DNA of 64,000 nt, taken from contig NC_063257.1 in the NCBI RefSeq assembly GCF_019578655.1, positions 30,663,159-30,727,158 on the forward strand, written 5' to 3'. Shown here piece by piece: positions 11,715-23,330 of the stretch (position 1 is its first letter; each line of letters starts with the position of its first letter). Origin of the DNA: Ricinus communis (taxonomy: Eukaryota; Streptophyta; Magnoliopsida; Malpighiales; Euphorbiaceae). A program made the position numbers and the translations under genes. The notes under the pieces are model-generated. The model made no database searches. It saw only the letters and a program-made list of their open reading frames with translations, and was not told the origin of the DNA.

Positions 11715-13196
11715 TGATATGCATTGTGTTACACATATTTATATGCCCAATTACTTCCATTTTTGTGCATAGTTATCTTATTTTATGCCAGAACCACCTG
11801 TGTTTTGGTTCTTTTCATGTTTCAAGTAATCATTGATGGACATTATCAATAATGGAGGGAGATACGTGCGAATACGGACTAGAATCCATCAAAATTGAGC
11901 AAGGGCTAGCATTTCAAGGTTGAGCATGGCCTGAACTCTAGCCGTACTGAACCATCGACATTTGACCCTAAAATATGACCTTTCAGCACAGTTCCGAGGT
12001 GACCACAGTCTCCATCACGGCTCGTGGTGGCTCAGCAGCAGCGAGGTCACGGTCAGGGAGAAAAAGCTAATTTTTGAGACTTTAAGGTCCAACACGGCCT
12101 GGACTCCGCCCTTGTTGACCAGCACAGGCTTGACCATGGTCGTGCTGGGACATTTACATAGGCAAAATCAATTTATTTTGCTAGGGTTCAGTTTTCTAAC
12201 TTAAGATCTCACATACGCGCACGAGCCACCCCTTTTCGAACTTCGATATTCGACTTTAGGAGACTATTTTGCATATTGAAGGACGAATTTCAGTGGTTCA
12301 AGCATCACATTGAAGATCAAGAGTGGATTTGGAGGAATTCAAGAGGCAATTCGAGGTTCATTATTAAAATTTGGGGATTTAGGACTATTTATCTGACTTG
12401 AAAAAGAAGGGTGCACATGTTTTCAATTTTCTTTTCTGTACTAGTCCCTTATTTTGTATTATCTGTTAGCATGCGTAGCTATAACTGTTAAACCCATTGG
12501 GGTTCCATTGTTTGTTGGATTGCAGTTAATGTTTATGAGATTTTGATTATCAATGCTTGTATTCTTCTTGGTTTGATTATTAATAAGATATCACATTATT
12601 CATGAGACGTTGTGAGTTGTGTTGTTCAGATTGCTTTATGTAATTGAGAAATTAATTTAGTAGTTGGAAAGTTGAATAGCAAGAACTGGTTAATAATCAC
12701 TTAGAGATAAGGGTAATTAACTAGCCGGATTAAGAATTAACAACTCTTAATAGCAGTGGTTAATCTTAAAGCTAACCTAAAATCAATCGTAGGAAGAGAT
12801 TATGTCGTTTAGCTTCTTAGGTTTATGAATTCGGTGTTCTCAAGAGGGAAATCGAATTCAATTTAGAATCCGCTCACGGATAATCATAATTGGTAATCAA
12901 TCTAATATCTACCTTCACTAAAATCCAACTAGCTTAGGTCCCCTTGGGTTTGCTTTCTTTTCTTATTTGTTTCACTAAATCTTTGTAGACTGCTTGACAT
13001 TTAGCTAATCACTTAGCTTGCATCTAGTCATAGAATAGTAACTTCATCAATTTTATTTAAGGTTAGATAACATAAGACGCTGGAGTAGTTCTAGGATCAC
13101 CCTTTCCCGAGAATATGACCTTGATACTTGCCATTAGTGCTAGTCTACATCGATAGGTTCACTGCCTTAGATTATAGCTACATAAATAGCCCATCA
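11715..13196 (+). mobile_element. Solo LTR of the Athila-like family 1
   Basis: A 1,482-bp plus-strand copy of the LTRs at 2246-3720 and 9770-11253. It starts TGATATGCATTG and ends TAGCCCATCA. It is flanked by CCTTA (11710-11714) and CCCTA (13197-13201), a target duplication with one mismatch. No internal sequence is attached. It splits the T1 gag region. Confidence 0.8.
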
Positions 13197-14403
13197 CCCT
13201 AGCAGGTCTTCACATTCGTATTGAGGAAGTTGTTTAACTTGCCATTTCCCACAATTAATTAAGTCATGAATCTCATGTTTGAGACGGTTGCACTAGTCCG
13301 TCACATGCCTAAAAGCCTAGACATATTCATAATACCGACCATTGTGAGGTTTAGAATTGTTCTTTGGCAATTGGGGCTTGAGTTTTCCACTCCATATTAG
13401 GTGTTGCAATACCACATATAGTGATGCCCTAGCTCGGTGATGGTTCTTAGTGGGTTGTTTGGTTCAGTTTCTAGCTCTGGCTTAGGTTGGGATACGTCTT
13501 CAAAAGAGTTCATGACCTCCTCTTTACTAAAGTCAGGGGGTGATCATGGACACTTGGTTTGGGGATGGTGTGTTATTGTAGTTCGGTAGGGTTTTTCTTC
13601 TAGTACTGGTCTGGTTTGCTTCAATTAGTTTTCCGACATCGATAAAGTCTTTGATTTCGTGTATAAGCTAGATGCAGTTGTATATATGGTGACCGAGTGC
13701 TTGGTGGAATTTATAGTAGGTGTTCGGTTTGTAGCCAGGTGTATTAGGGTTAGGTGGGTTTTTTAGGGTGGTTACTTAGAGCATGCCATTCGGCACTAAC
13801 CTCTCAAAGATCTTTGAAAATGGTTGCTTAAAATTAGAGAATTTCCTCGGTTGCTGGACAGCATTTACATCTAAAGTCCTACTCCCTCCAGCCTGATAAA
13901 TCGGCCTTCCGCCGGTCCACATTGTCTTCCTTTTGTAATGTTTGCTTTCATCGACCTAAAGCCCTTCATCATACAGGTTCATGAAAGTCTTTGGGTTCAT
14001 CATCTAAAGCCTTTCGACCCAACTAGGAAGAAGATTCCAGATCACCATACAGGTCCTTTTCAGAGGGCTTTATTTTTTATTAACCCAACCTTATTCCTCC
14101 ACCTGGTCAAGAAATAGGAGAAGGATTCATTTGGTTTCTGCTTAGTGGACTCAAGATCTCTAATCGAGACTTCCAATTGAGTATTATAGTCATATTTTTA
14201 AAAAAATGAATTACACAAATCATGCCATTCAGCTTTGACGGATTTTTCCAAACCATGATACCAATTCACAACAGGTCATTTTAGTGACAATATAAATAGC
14301 TTGACAATTTGGGCCCTACTCAACTGAGTAGTTCCCATGATAGTTACATATTGCTTTAGAGGAATCTTTGGATCACTAGTCCTGTTGAACTTGTTCAACT
14401 CGG
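13197..14403 (-). pseudogene. T1 Tat-type gag
   Basis: Reading down the minus strand from 14403 gives FNRTSDPKIPLKQYVTIMGT, LSRAQIVKLFILSLK, then NWYHGLEKSVKAEW, YDYNTQLEVSIRDLESTKQK and NESFSYFLTRWRNKVG. This is the capsid core of a Tat/Ogre-type Gag. Further down (about 13690-13640) is KFHQALGHHIYNC, a CCHC-like knuckle whose first cysteine is replaced by tyrosine. Stops interrupt the frame (for example after LSLK and NSFF), so it is not functional. The N-terminal part of Gag is missing: the sequence is cut at 14403 by an LTR, and only the leader and first codons are found again at 28842. Confidence 0.75.
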
Positions 14404-17400
14404 TATGGCTGGTGGTCTTGGGCATGCACCTAAGTGTCTTTAGCGACTATAACAATGTAAGGCTTTTCAACCTAATCGGGAACATGCTAACTGGTCAGTA
14501 AGACTAGCATGGAGATGGGAGTCGCCACCTGAGTAATCACCGGGACACTTTTACTAACGAGTGGAGTTTCTCATATTCCAAAAGGAAGCTTACACCATAT
14601 ATCTAGAGATGGATTTGGAAGCCAACTTCCTTATTTGTGTATATTAGTCTTTAATTTTATTATTTAACAAATATTCCCTATAAACACAAGCAGTTCATAC
14701 ACAAGCATACCAAATAACACATATAATTTGCCTAGGTCTATCCATTTTATTCAAGCCCAGCCCATATTAAGGTTGTTAGTTTATTTTACTAATTAATTAT
14801 GTATATAGCGCACTAGTCTAGCCCAATTACACATTATGCTATTGATTTCCAACTTTTAGGCCTAATGGACTACTTATTATAATGAGGCCAGTTCTGTGTG
14901 AACTTAGTTCTAAAAAGCCAATTATGGGCAGCGATTTCGGGCACGTACCCAAGTGTCTTTAACAACTACGACACTATAAGGCTTTTCAACCTAATCGGGA
15001 ACACGCTAACTAATTACTAAGATTAGCGCAGAGATGGGAGTCACCACCTGAGTAATCCCTGGAACACTTTAACTAATGAGTGGCATGTCTCAGATTCCAT
15101 AAGGAAGCTTACGCCATAGATTCCAGAGGTGAATCTAGAAGCTAACTTCCTTATTTGTGTATATTAGTCTTTAAATTTATTGTTTAATAAAATATTCTCT
15201 ATAAATGCAAACAATTTATACATAGACATGCCAAAACAACACACAATACACCTAAGTCTAGCCCATTTTATTCAAGCCCAACCTATATTTAAGTTAATAA
15301 TCTAACTTACTAACCAATTATGTATAAGGCTTACCTATTCTAGCCCAATTAGATGTTATGCTCTTTGGATTCCAGCTTTTAATCCTAATGGACTACTTGT
15401 TATGAGAATACTTATTCATTGTGATCTCAATCCTAACTAAACATGCCAAAGCCCGCTAGTCTAATTGGGTTTTTTAGTGTTACAGGCCCAATTATGGTGG
15501 ATTAACCTATTAGACTATCAAATTTATGTTGAATGAGTTTTTAGCCCTAAGTTTATGTGGCCCATTTTTATTGATCACTCACTTAATCATGTATTGGGTT
15601 AACATACAATAAACAAAAATAAAGAAAACAAAGCAAAAACCAAAATCCTAACTATTACAACCTACCTACAACTACGATTACAAAACTAAAAAGACCTAAA
15701 ACTATACAACGGCTGAGAATACATCGAAATACGCTAAAAAATACACAAAATATAGTGTCCAGCTTGAATAACCGATCAGCTATGCATGAAGAGGATCAAC
15801 TCAACATAGAGCCAATTGGCTCTATATTAATTGGCTTCAGAGTCTCAGGGCTAGTTTCCGTCAGTTTTCCTTCGTTCACCAGTACAATCTCGCACCTAGA
15901 GCTGATTTTCACATGCATATGTATTAAAAATTGATTAGAATGAGATAAAAGGAATAAAAATAACAAAATAAAAGTTATATAAGCAAAAAAAAAAACCAAA
16001 TCACTAAAACCCTAAATCTTAAAAACTAATAGAAGATTATCAAAAAAAAAAAAAAATGTTTTACTCAGGCTTAATTACTTAATCCCCTTAACAAATAGAT
16101 CTAAATATTAACCCTATAACATGTTTTTTATCATATCTAAAAAAAATCTAGTTCTTAATATGATTATTCAAAAACCTATTGTTATGCATCCTAATAAAAA
16201 CCTAATCTAACCATATTTATCAAAAATCAAAAGCTTAATCATGCTTCTAAGAATAAATACTATATAAAAACAAGAAGGAATGAAACAACCGATTTTTATG
16301 ATTGATGCAGATGTATGGTGGAAGGAACCCTCAGGTTGTCACCGTGGATGTTACATCTATGAGTCTCAAGCAATGAGGAGGCAGATGAATCAAAAATAGG
16401 GTAGGAATCCAAAGTTGGATATGGCTTTATGAAATCTTCTGTCAATTGAAAGAAAAAAGTTTCTAAATATGCTCTTTCTCAAGCGGCTTATTTCCTAAAA
16501 TGACTCTTTCTTCAATGGCTTGGGTCTTCGAATGTTAACTAAGATCGTCAATACAATTCCTTTTGTTTTCTTTTGATTTTCTCTCTCTTTTTTTTCTTTC
16601 TTAGTGTTTCTTCTCTCCTAATATCACTTACGGTCGAATTTTAATTCTTGCCTCCTCCCTGAAACCTAAACACCTCTCATTATTTATAGAGGCAGGGTTT
16701 AAAAGGAAATCCTAGAGAAAGGGATAAATTTTAGAAAATATCGATAAATATCCAATTTATTTATTTAAAATTTAAGTAATTATTCATAAATGAATGATTA
16801 TCATCAAGAAACCTTCTAGAATCTATATCTCGATATAAAATCGTTTGAAAAAATGACGTCGGGGTGTCAAAATCTAATCGGATCTATGAAGAGCCAATTG
16901 GCTCTATCATAGAGCTGATGGACTTTATGTAAAGTCGATTGGCTCCTCATAAAGCCAATTGTCTTTATAGAGGAAGTTTTAAAATTAACATTTTAGTCCC
17001 TATTTTTATAAAAATTACCGTTTTGACCCTCAAACTTAATTTTTTTTTATAATTAGGTCCAAATTGATTTCGAAAAGATAATTCCAATTGGATTGACCTC
17101 GACCCTAGCCTCAGATTCGCTTATTCTTTATCTTTCGAGACCCAAGAAAGCAGTAACTCTCATCATAGGGTTTTCCATTTTTTCTCTCAATATCTAGATC
17201 CAAGAGAAGGGTCCCGACACCCATCCCTGACTAAGACATGCCAAGGCCCGTTAAGTCTACTTTAATTTTAGAGTTTAAGCTCAATTAATGTTGATTAGCC
17301 TATTGGACTACAATATTCATATTGGATCCAATTTTAACCCTAAGTCTGTGTGGCCCGTTTTAATTAATCAATCATAAAACATATATTTAATCATACAGTA

Positions 17401-18885
17401 AACAAAAGAATAAACAAAATAAGATACATGAAATAAATCTAGTTATTACAACCTGGCCTACAACTAAAATTGTAAAGAAAAAGACCTAAAGATTAAATAC
17501 AGTACACAAAATACATTAAAAATCGACAAAAAGCTAAAAAATTAGGACAAAATGTTGCATAGCCATCGAAATTAGGAATTGAGCCGATATGGTATAGGGT
17601 TTCCAAGTAGATTTTTTGATTCATTAATGTATTCCTCACATATCCAAAGCAGATTTTTATATGCACAGAGAGTAAAAAGTTAATCAGATATGAAAGAAAA
17701 ATAAAAAAATTAAAATCAAAGAAAATAATCGATTGAATTAAAAGCCCTAAAACTAACACAAAACTCTAGAAATTAAAGAACAGTAAACAAAGATATCATA
17801 TAAGTTTTACAATTCTAATATACATATTTAATTATTGAATCAATAATAAAAATATAAATCTAATCATTAATCCTATGCATGTGTCTAATCAGATTCAAAA
17901 CCCTAATTTTGAAAAAAATTATCAGATTCAAAACTTTAGTGTTCTTATTATCAAATTTCAAAATCCAAATAATTAATAACATGCAGATCCATAAAAAGTA
18001 ATAACAATAACCCTAATCATGTTTCTAAAAAAAAAACATAAAAAGGGACAAAGAAACCAGTTTAGGATGATGGATGTATATTTGGAGGACCCTCAAGTTG
18101 TTACCGTAGTTGATGGTTCTACAAGTCTCAGGTGATGAAGATGTAGTTGAATTGAAAACAGGTTAGAAATCAAGTGCTAGAGCGATGTTGAGAAAACTTT
18201 TGTCGATTAAAAATAAGTTTCCAAAAACGGAGGTTCTTTCTTGAGTAGCCTTCTTTCTTAGTAACCTAGATCTTCTGCCTAATGGTGAGCGATAGATTTT
18301 TCACTCAAATTAGCTTCTGATCTTTTCTCTCTATTGATTCTTATCATATCTGTGAATGTCTCCTTCTAAAATCCTAAATACCTCTTTCTATTTATAGAGG
18401 TAGAATTTCATAGAAAACCCTAAAGAAAACGATAACTTTTATTATTTTTAAAAAATAAGTTGATAAATATGCAAATTTAATTTTTTAAATTTAAATAATT
18501 ATCATTACAAATCTAGGGTTATCGTCAAAAACCTTCTAAAATATGTATCTAGATGTAAAATCGCCAAGAAAAATGATGTCAAAGTGAAAAAACCTTAATC
18601 GGCACTATGTAGAGCCAATCGACTCTACACAACGGAAGTTTAAAAACAATTTACAATTAGGTATCCGAATTTATAAAATCCCTCGTTTTGACACTCAAAC
18701 TTTATTTTTCTTGACAACTGGGTCCAAATTGATTTTAGAAAAGGTAATTTTTAGCTAGATTAAACTTAACCCTAATCTCATATTCGCCCATCCTTCGTCT
18801 CCCAAGACCCGAGAAGGCAATAACTTTCATTACAAGATTTTCTGTAATTTTCTCAATATCTAAATTCAAAAAAGGGGTGCTGACA
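14404..18885 (-). mobile_element. Tat-family LTR 1 (3' LTR of the left inverted half)
   Basis: Without the solo LTR nested at 14923-17219, this is about 2.18 kb. On the minus strand it begins TGTCAGCACCCC at 18885 and ends at 14404. A polypurine tract lies on its right (18886-18902), so it is a 3' LTR whose internal region extends to the right. The left flank is CTCGG in T1 gag. The LTR resembles 26639-28841, 29535-31706, 36939-39190 and 43149-45424. Confidence 0.75.
14923..17219 (-). mobile_element. Tat-family solo LTR nested in LTR 1
   Basis: A 2,297-bp LTR of the same family and orientation is inserted in LTR 1. The flanks are CCAAT (14918-14922) and CCCAT (17220-17224), a target duplication with one mismatch. 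The host LTR resumes exactly at the matching place (the word around TAAAACATGCCAAGGCCC). It contains the two best dyads of the family: a perfect 20-bp palindrome at 15806-15825 and a perfect 16-bp palindrome at 16890-16905. Confidence 0.75.
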
Positions 18886-18902
18886 GCTACCCCCGATTTG
18901 TC
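18886..18902 (-). other. Polypurine tract next to Tat LTR 1
   Basis: On the minus strand AAATCGGGGGTAGC directly precedes TGTCAGCACCCC. The right half carries the same feature in the other orientation (AAATTGGGGGCAGC at 26625-26638). Both are therefore 3' ends of related elements. Confidence 0.7.
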
Positions 18903-19067
18903 AAAATTTATAAGTATGCAATACGTTTAAATAAATTGAGACAAATCATAAATATCAAGGATACGAGAAAAATGATATCTCTATGAGCTGTAAAAGCTAC
19001 GCCTTGTAAGCTTGAACTCTGATAGTTGATTTGATGTGGGGACCATACCTACTTGAATTTCAAAGAC

Positions 19068-19140
19068 TTCGCCTGCTTAGGTTGAGGGCTTCGCCTGCTT
19101 AGTTTGAGGGCTTTGCCTACTTAGGTTAAGGACTTCACCT
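19068..19140 (+). repeat. Four degenerate tandem copies of a 22-23-bp unit
   Basis: The unit CTTCGCCTGCTTAGGTTGAG is repeated with changes four times between the polypurine tract and the PMD start. The inverted counterpart lies at about 25930-26090 in the right half, so the array is an old feature of this element family. Confidence 0.65.
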
Positions 19141-19572
19141 GCTATTTGGAAACTATGCCCATTGATATTGGAACACTGCCCCATCTGATCTGGGAACCAC
19201 GCCAGCCGAATTGATGATTGCAAAGACTTCTCTCTGGCTATTTTCCACTTTAGGAAATAATTTTTCTCTTCGGGTCGATTTGATAATTTTTCAGTTTGGG
19301 GTACTTTCGGTTATAATTTCTTACCTTGGGATACAATCTGATTCATTTTGATGCTTTCTGGAAGTTATACTGGTATTTGGCCCACTCAAGGACTAAAACA
19401 TAATTTTGATGGGTCAAGGAAACTTGTAATTTTCCAGATATTTCCACCTCGAGGTGCCAATTAGGCTCCTTTGCGTATTCTACGGACTTGTACCAACTTT
19501 TTAGACTAAAATGTGACTTTGATATGTCGGAGACCTAAAAATGATATTTTCACCCCCACTCCTTCCAAGACA

Positions 19573-19580
19573 TATAAGTA
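19573..19580 (+). promoter_or_regulatory. Candidate TATA box for the left PMD gene
   Basis: CATATAAGTA lies about 125 bp before the ATG at 19704. The mirror copy has the same word in the same place (minus strand, 25582-25575, about 123 bp before its ATG). It is antisense to the LTR on the same element. Confidence 0.45.
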
Positions 19581-19703
19581 GCCTTATATCTACATATCAT
19601 TCACTTTATCCATTTTTCTTTACTTTTCTATTAGAACCCTTCTTTACTCTTTCTTCGATTTCTCACCTAATTCTTAACCAAATTTCGTGAAATTAGTTTT
19701 AAA

Positions 19704-21465
19704 ATGGCGGCCTCATCTTCTAGATTTGCTAGACATACCCCAATCATACTGGATTAGGAGTTTTCTACTCTAATTTTCTCGTCAAAATGTTTTTGGGCTT
19801 ATGAAGGGAGAAATAATTCCCCTTTCAGCAAAATTGAACACCCACCGCACATTTTTATAATGCTCGCAAGTGATTCGATGAGCTTCCTAGCTGGGTTGAG
19901 GATAGGATCGGATATACTGGCTTTCGTTGGTTTGTGGCTACACTCCCATCAGTCACTGGGAGGTTGATCACACTTCTGTTTATGCCTTGCTCGCGAGGTG
20001 GATGGACACGACTCACACCTTCTACACCCCAGTTGGTGAGCTAACTCTCTCTCCTCTTTATTTTTTCGCCATCACCGGCATCGACTTCTCTAGCACGCCC
20101 GTGTCATTCAATAATGTGATCCACGACCAATGCTCCAACGTTAAGGAGGGCTTCATCACTTATCTACTCGATTTATTGCCCATGTTCATGAACTCACGTT
20201 GCACTGCTTACCAAAGCATCCACCTCTACTACCGAGGCTTTGTTCCTCAGAATGCTCTGGAGGTTGACCAGATGGCCTAAGCCTTTTTAGTGTGTCTCTT
20301 TAGTACAACATTGTTCAATGACTTGGGAAACTCACTAAACTTCAACAACTTAGCCCCACTGTGCTATTTAGACCAGGTCTTCTCCTACAACTAGGGATCT
20401 ACAGCTCTCGCATATATGTATTATCAGATGGATGTTATCGTCCAATACAGCAAGAGGATCTACGGTTTCTAGCACGTGATCCATGTAAGTTATGCTCTGA
20501 CTTCTTTTCCTTAGTTTCTTTTATAAATACAATGCATGCTGACTTTTGTTCTATAAGTTTGGGCCGTGGAGATCGGCCTTCTAGTGGGCTCATAGCCCAT
20601 CTGCACTTTGTGGGCTTTCCCTCGCTTGAGTCGCTGAGGCTTGAGCAGGACCATCACCTTGGAGTGGGCTCAAGTTCACATGCACCGCATGTGGATCAAC
20701 ATCTTGACTTGGGACAGGGTAAATACAATTCATTAGTCATATTCATGCTTCTTTTCTATCGTTACTTATCCTTTTTGGTTTATAAATTTGAGGTGATTGG
20801 TTGCAGGAGTGCAGCCAGTGGAACCCTACATGCTATCCGTGGTTGACCTCGAGTAAAAAAGGATCCTGCTGATAGGACCTGACTCTCGGGCCTGGTACTA
20901 GGAGAGAGGATCTATGGTTGGGAGCAAGGCCCTAGTAGGCGCCGAGTTCTTTTATCTCCTCCTCTCTCTATGTTCTGGTCTGCATATCTTGCTAGGGATG
21001 AGTTAGCGTAGTGCTTGACAGGGTATGACGAGCCCGAGGATCTCAGCATCTGACCCTAGCAGACAGACTATACTTCGTTCATCCCTCAATTGTTGGGGAT
21101 CGTGCCTTTAGGCGATAACGCGATAGCTCAAGTATTTTTCTAGATTCACTTAGAATTCCCCTTTTATTGTGTCCCGCTTTCTTAATCATATATTTACAGT
21201 TCATCCACCAGGCTCCCACTATTCTTGAGTCGACTGAGGGACGGTCCACCTGACGCTCCAGGCCTTCCCATATTATAGGCTCTTCTATTGGTGTAGCCTC
21301 TGAGGCACCTCTTACGTCCATATCTGATATGGTTCTAGGGAGTGTTTTGTTCCCTCTTGATTTGATGGTCTCATATTAGAGCCTATATAGTGTGATGGAG
21401 CACCAGTTTGCCATGGAGCAATCCCTTCCTCTACATTTCACTTCGAGTACTTGCACTCATGTGAT
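19704..21465 (+). pseudogene. Plant mobile domain (PMD) gene, left copy, antisense inside a Tat-type element
   Basis: PMD proteins (MAIN/MAIL1-like, often annotated as serine/threonine phosphatase 7 long-form homologues) include host regulators and a transposon-borne group. The best piece, 19927-20280, contains VDHTSVYALLARWMDTTHTF followed by PVGELTLSPLYFF and ITGIDFSSTPV, the core LL.RW...T.TF...GE.T...D block of the domain. Two further exons can be matched to the mirror copy at 23331-25452. GT-AG intron borders are visible at about 20484-20559, 20718-20810 and 21131-21198. The start ATG at 19704 is followed by a stop after 17 codons, and frames change several times, so this copy is dead. 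Compared with the right copy, about 0.3 kb including intron 1 is deleted near 19865. It ends abruptly at about 21465, where the inverted right half begins. The gene runs opposite to its LTR. Confidence 0.65.
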
Positions 21466-22629
21466 TCAAGTGGAAATTCTAAAATCCGTTGCTTTTACCC
21501 ATACTGGCAGCAAATTGTCGAAAGAGTGTAGAAGGTGGATGCTCGTAGTCCGGATGAGGGTATACAATTATTGTACATATGAGCGTCACATGTTTGATTC
21601 TCCACCAAGGGCAAGTCCAGTGAATAAGTGTGTAGGGAATGCCCTTTATCCAGGAAATCCAACCATCATTACCTCGTGGGGTAATGATAAAATGGGTCTG
21701 CACATACTTCGGCTCGTACTTATCAACACCCCTTGGGATGGTCAATATCTAGAGCTTCTCTCGCAGCCAAATCAGCAAAAAGAAAAGAAAAGAGAAAAAA
21801 AATAAGCTAAGTTGAAAACCTGAAGAGGCGACTTAGGCAAAAATAAAGTCTGCCAACTCGAAAATCCGAAAGGGTGGCTTAGGCAAAAGTTAAGACAAAA
21901 GTCTGCTAAGTTAAAAACCCGAAAGAGCAGCTTAGGTAAAAGTTCAGGCAAAATAAAATAAAAGAAAAGACATTTGGTTATATACTTGTAAGAGAATGAG
22001 GTTGCCACCAAACCATTGATGGGTTTTGTACATGTCTAACCCAATGATGGTTTCAGCCAAGATGACTGGAATTGGATCTGCTCCATGCTCCACTTGGTCA
22101 ATAATGCAAGCAATTATGATATCTTTCTCTCCTTGAGGAGAAATCAATAGAAATTAGGCATAAAGGGAAAAGCCCAGCATCCGGATCCAAGAAGTAGTGC
22201 CTTTCTCCTTCTTCTCATAACAAGAGATTAATGAAGTAAGAGTAATGTACTCGCCAACAGAATAGGAAAGTACCTTAGTTGGGGCATGTCAAATAAAGCC
22301 ACTAGTTTGATGGGAAAGGGCTCATTAAGTTTTGGCAGGGCGATAGGATATATAGAATCCATGGAAACGCTAAGAATAATAGAAAATTCTTCAATTATGG
22401 GGCACAATTCTTGTACATTGAATCTAAAGACATGGTCTCTTAGGCACCAGAAATCGACAATAGAGTGGAGGAACCTATAATCAAGCTTGATGTGTTGCAT
22501 GGCCTTCAAAGATGAAAGATGGAATTTCCCAACTTTGATCCAATCATCACCAGTTAGGATTTTGAAGAGTTTGAAAGCTTTTGGCACTTTTCTGAGATAT
22601 ATTTTTTGACCTTTGAAGTGTGAAAGCAT
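21466..22629 (-). pseudogene. DUF7745-like gene remnant
   Basis: The best frame, 22629-22228, contains a KVGKFHLSSLKAM..IKLDYRFLHSIVDFW segment and then VFRFNVQELCPIIEEFSIIL. That is the F.F...EL.PTIEE.. signature of the plant DUF7745 family. A second frame, 22147-21944, has PIPVILAETIIGLDMYK and GGNLILLQVY, the later LAET..LD...GG..LLQ block. A third minus-strand piece (21745-21479) has an FRQFA end. The frames are broken by a purine-rich tandem repeat at 21805-21950 and by stops. Its biochemical role is not known to me; the family is often seen near transposons. It belongs to the right half, reads antisense to the LTR at 26639, and lies next to the PMD gene. A similar LVLADTLIGLD block is at 31793-32080. 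Confidence 0.5.
21805..21950 (+). repeat. Three tandem copies of a ~54-bp unit
   Basis: Each unit is built around GTCTGC(C/T)AA, CGAAAATCCGAAAG or a close variant, GGCTTAGGCAAAAG and TTAAGACAAAA. The first copy is shorter. It sits in the middle of the DUF7745-like region and is preceded by an A/G-rich stretch at 21775-21802. Confidence 0.7.
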
Positions 22630-23330
22630 GCATGAGAAAGGAGGAAGGGCTCATGGTTTATGTAGGCCTTGAATCAGTATCCAAATCGGACTTTGCAACC
22701 ATAAAGCCGAATCGGCTGAGTATACAACCGAATTAGCTGAGTATACAGTCGATTGAGTTATGGCTTCGCAATGTGATTTTTGGCCCGTTTTGGCAGTTTT
22801 TGGGGGCGCTCACTTGATTTCAGTACACACAAGTTCATACAAATTCAAAATAGAGGCAATTCAAACGCCAAAATCACATTTTATATCTTCAAAAGTCAAA
22901 AATCTATAAAAAGTTTCAAGTTCTACAAGCAATAAGAAGAAAGTACAAAGAAAGATAAGAAGCCGGAGTTCTCTCCCAGCCCCTATCTCATCATCCAAGT
23001 CAGTATCCATTCCTTTAGTCTGCAAGGCTGATAACTAAAGGGGTTAGCGTGTTGATCCGAAGTTTCTGAGCGTCAATCTGACACTGCCGGTCGTCCAGTT
23101 GCCCTTGCAAGCCCTCATGGTCCCTCTATGAAAAACCCTAAAGGAGATTAGTTAGTGCATTTCATACATGCATATTATTGCATAAGTCATTTCCTTACCC
23201 GCCAGTCCTCACTGAGGATGAAGAACTGCCTCCTTGCGGCATCGACCAACCGATGTACATTCTCGAATGGATCCTTCTGAACCTGTGTTTGCATATATAT
23301 ATCACTAGCCTTTTAGGAAAATAAAGAGGT
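22630..23330. other. Spacer between DUF7745-like and right PMD gene
   Basis: About 700 bp. At 22690-22760 there are three near-tandem copies of an AACCGAAT(C/T)(G/A)GCTGAGTATACA word, a variant of the AGCC.AT.GGCT dyad found in the Tat LTRs. Around 23205-23285 (minus) is a further PMD exon with GT-AG borders, reading KDPFENVHRLVDAARRQFF. Nothing else is recognisable. Confidence 0.45.

Noticed and set aside
19068..19140. Possible CRISPR-like array
   Set aside because: The repeats are contiguous and degenerate, with no unique spacers, and the DNA is plant nuclear.
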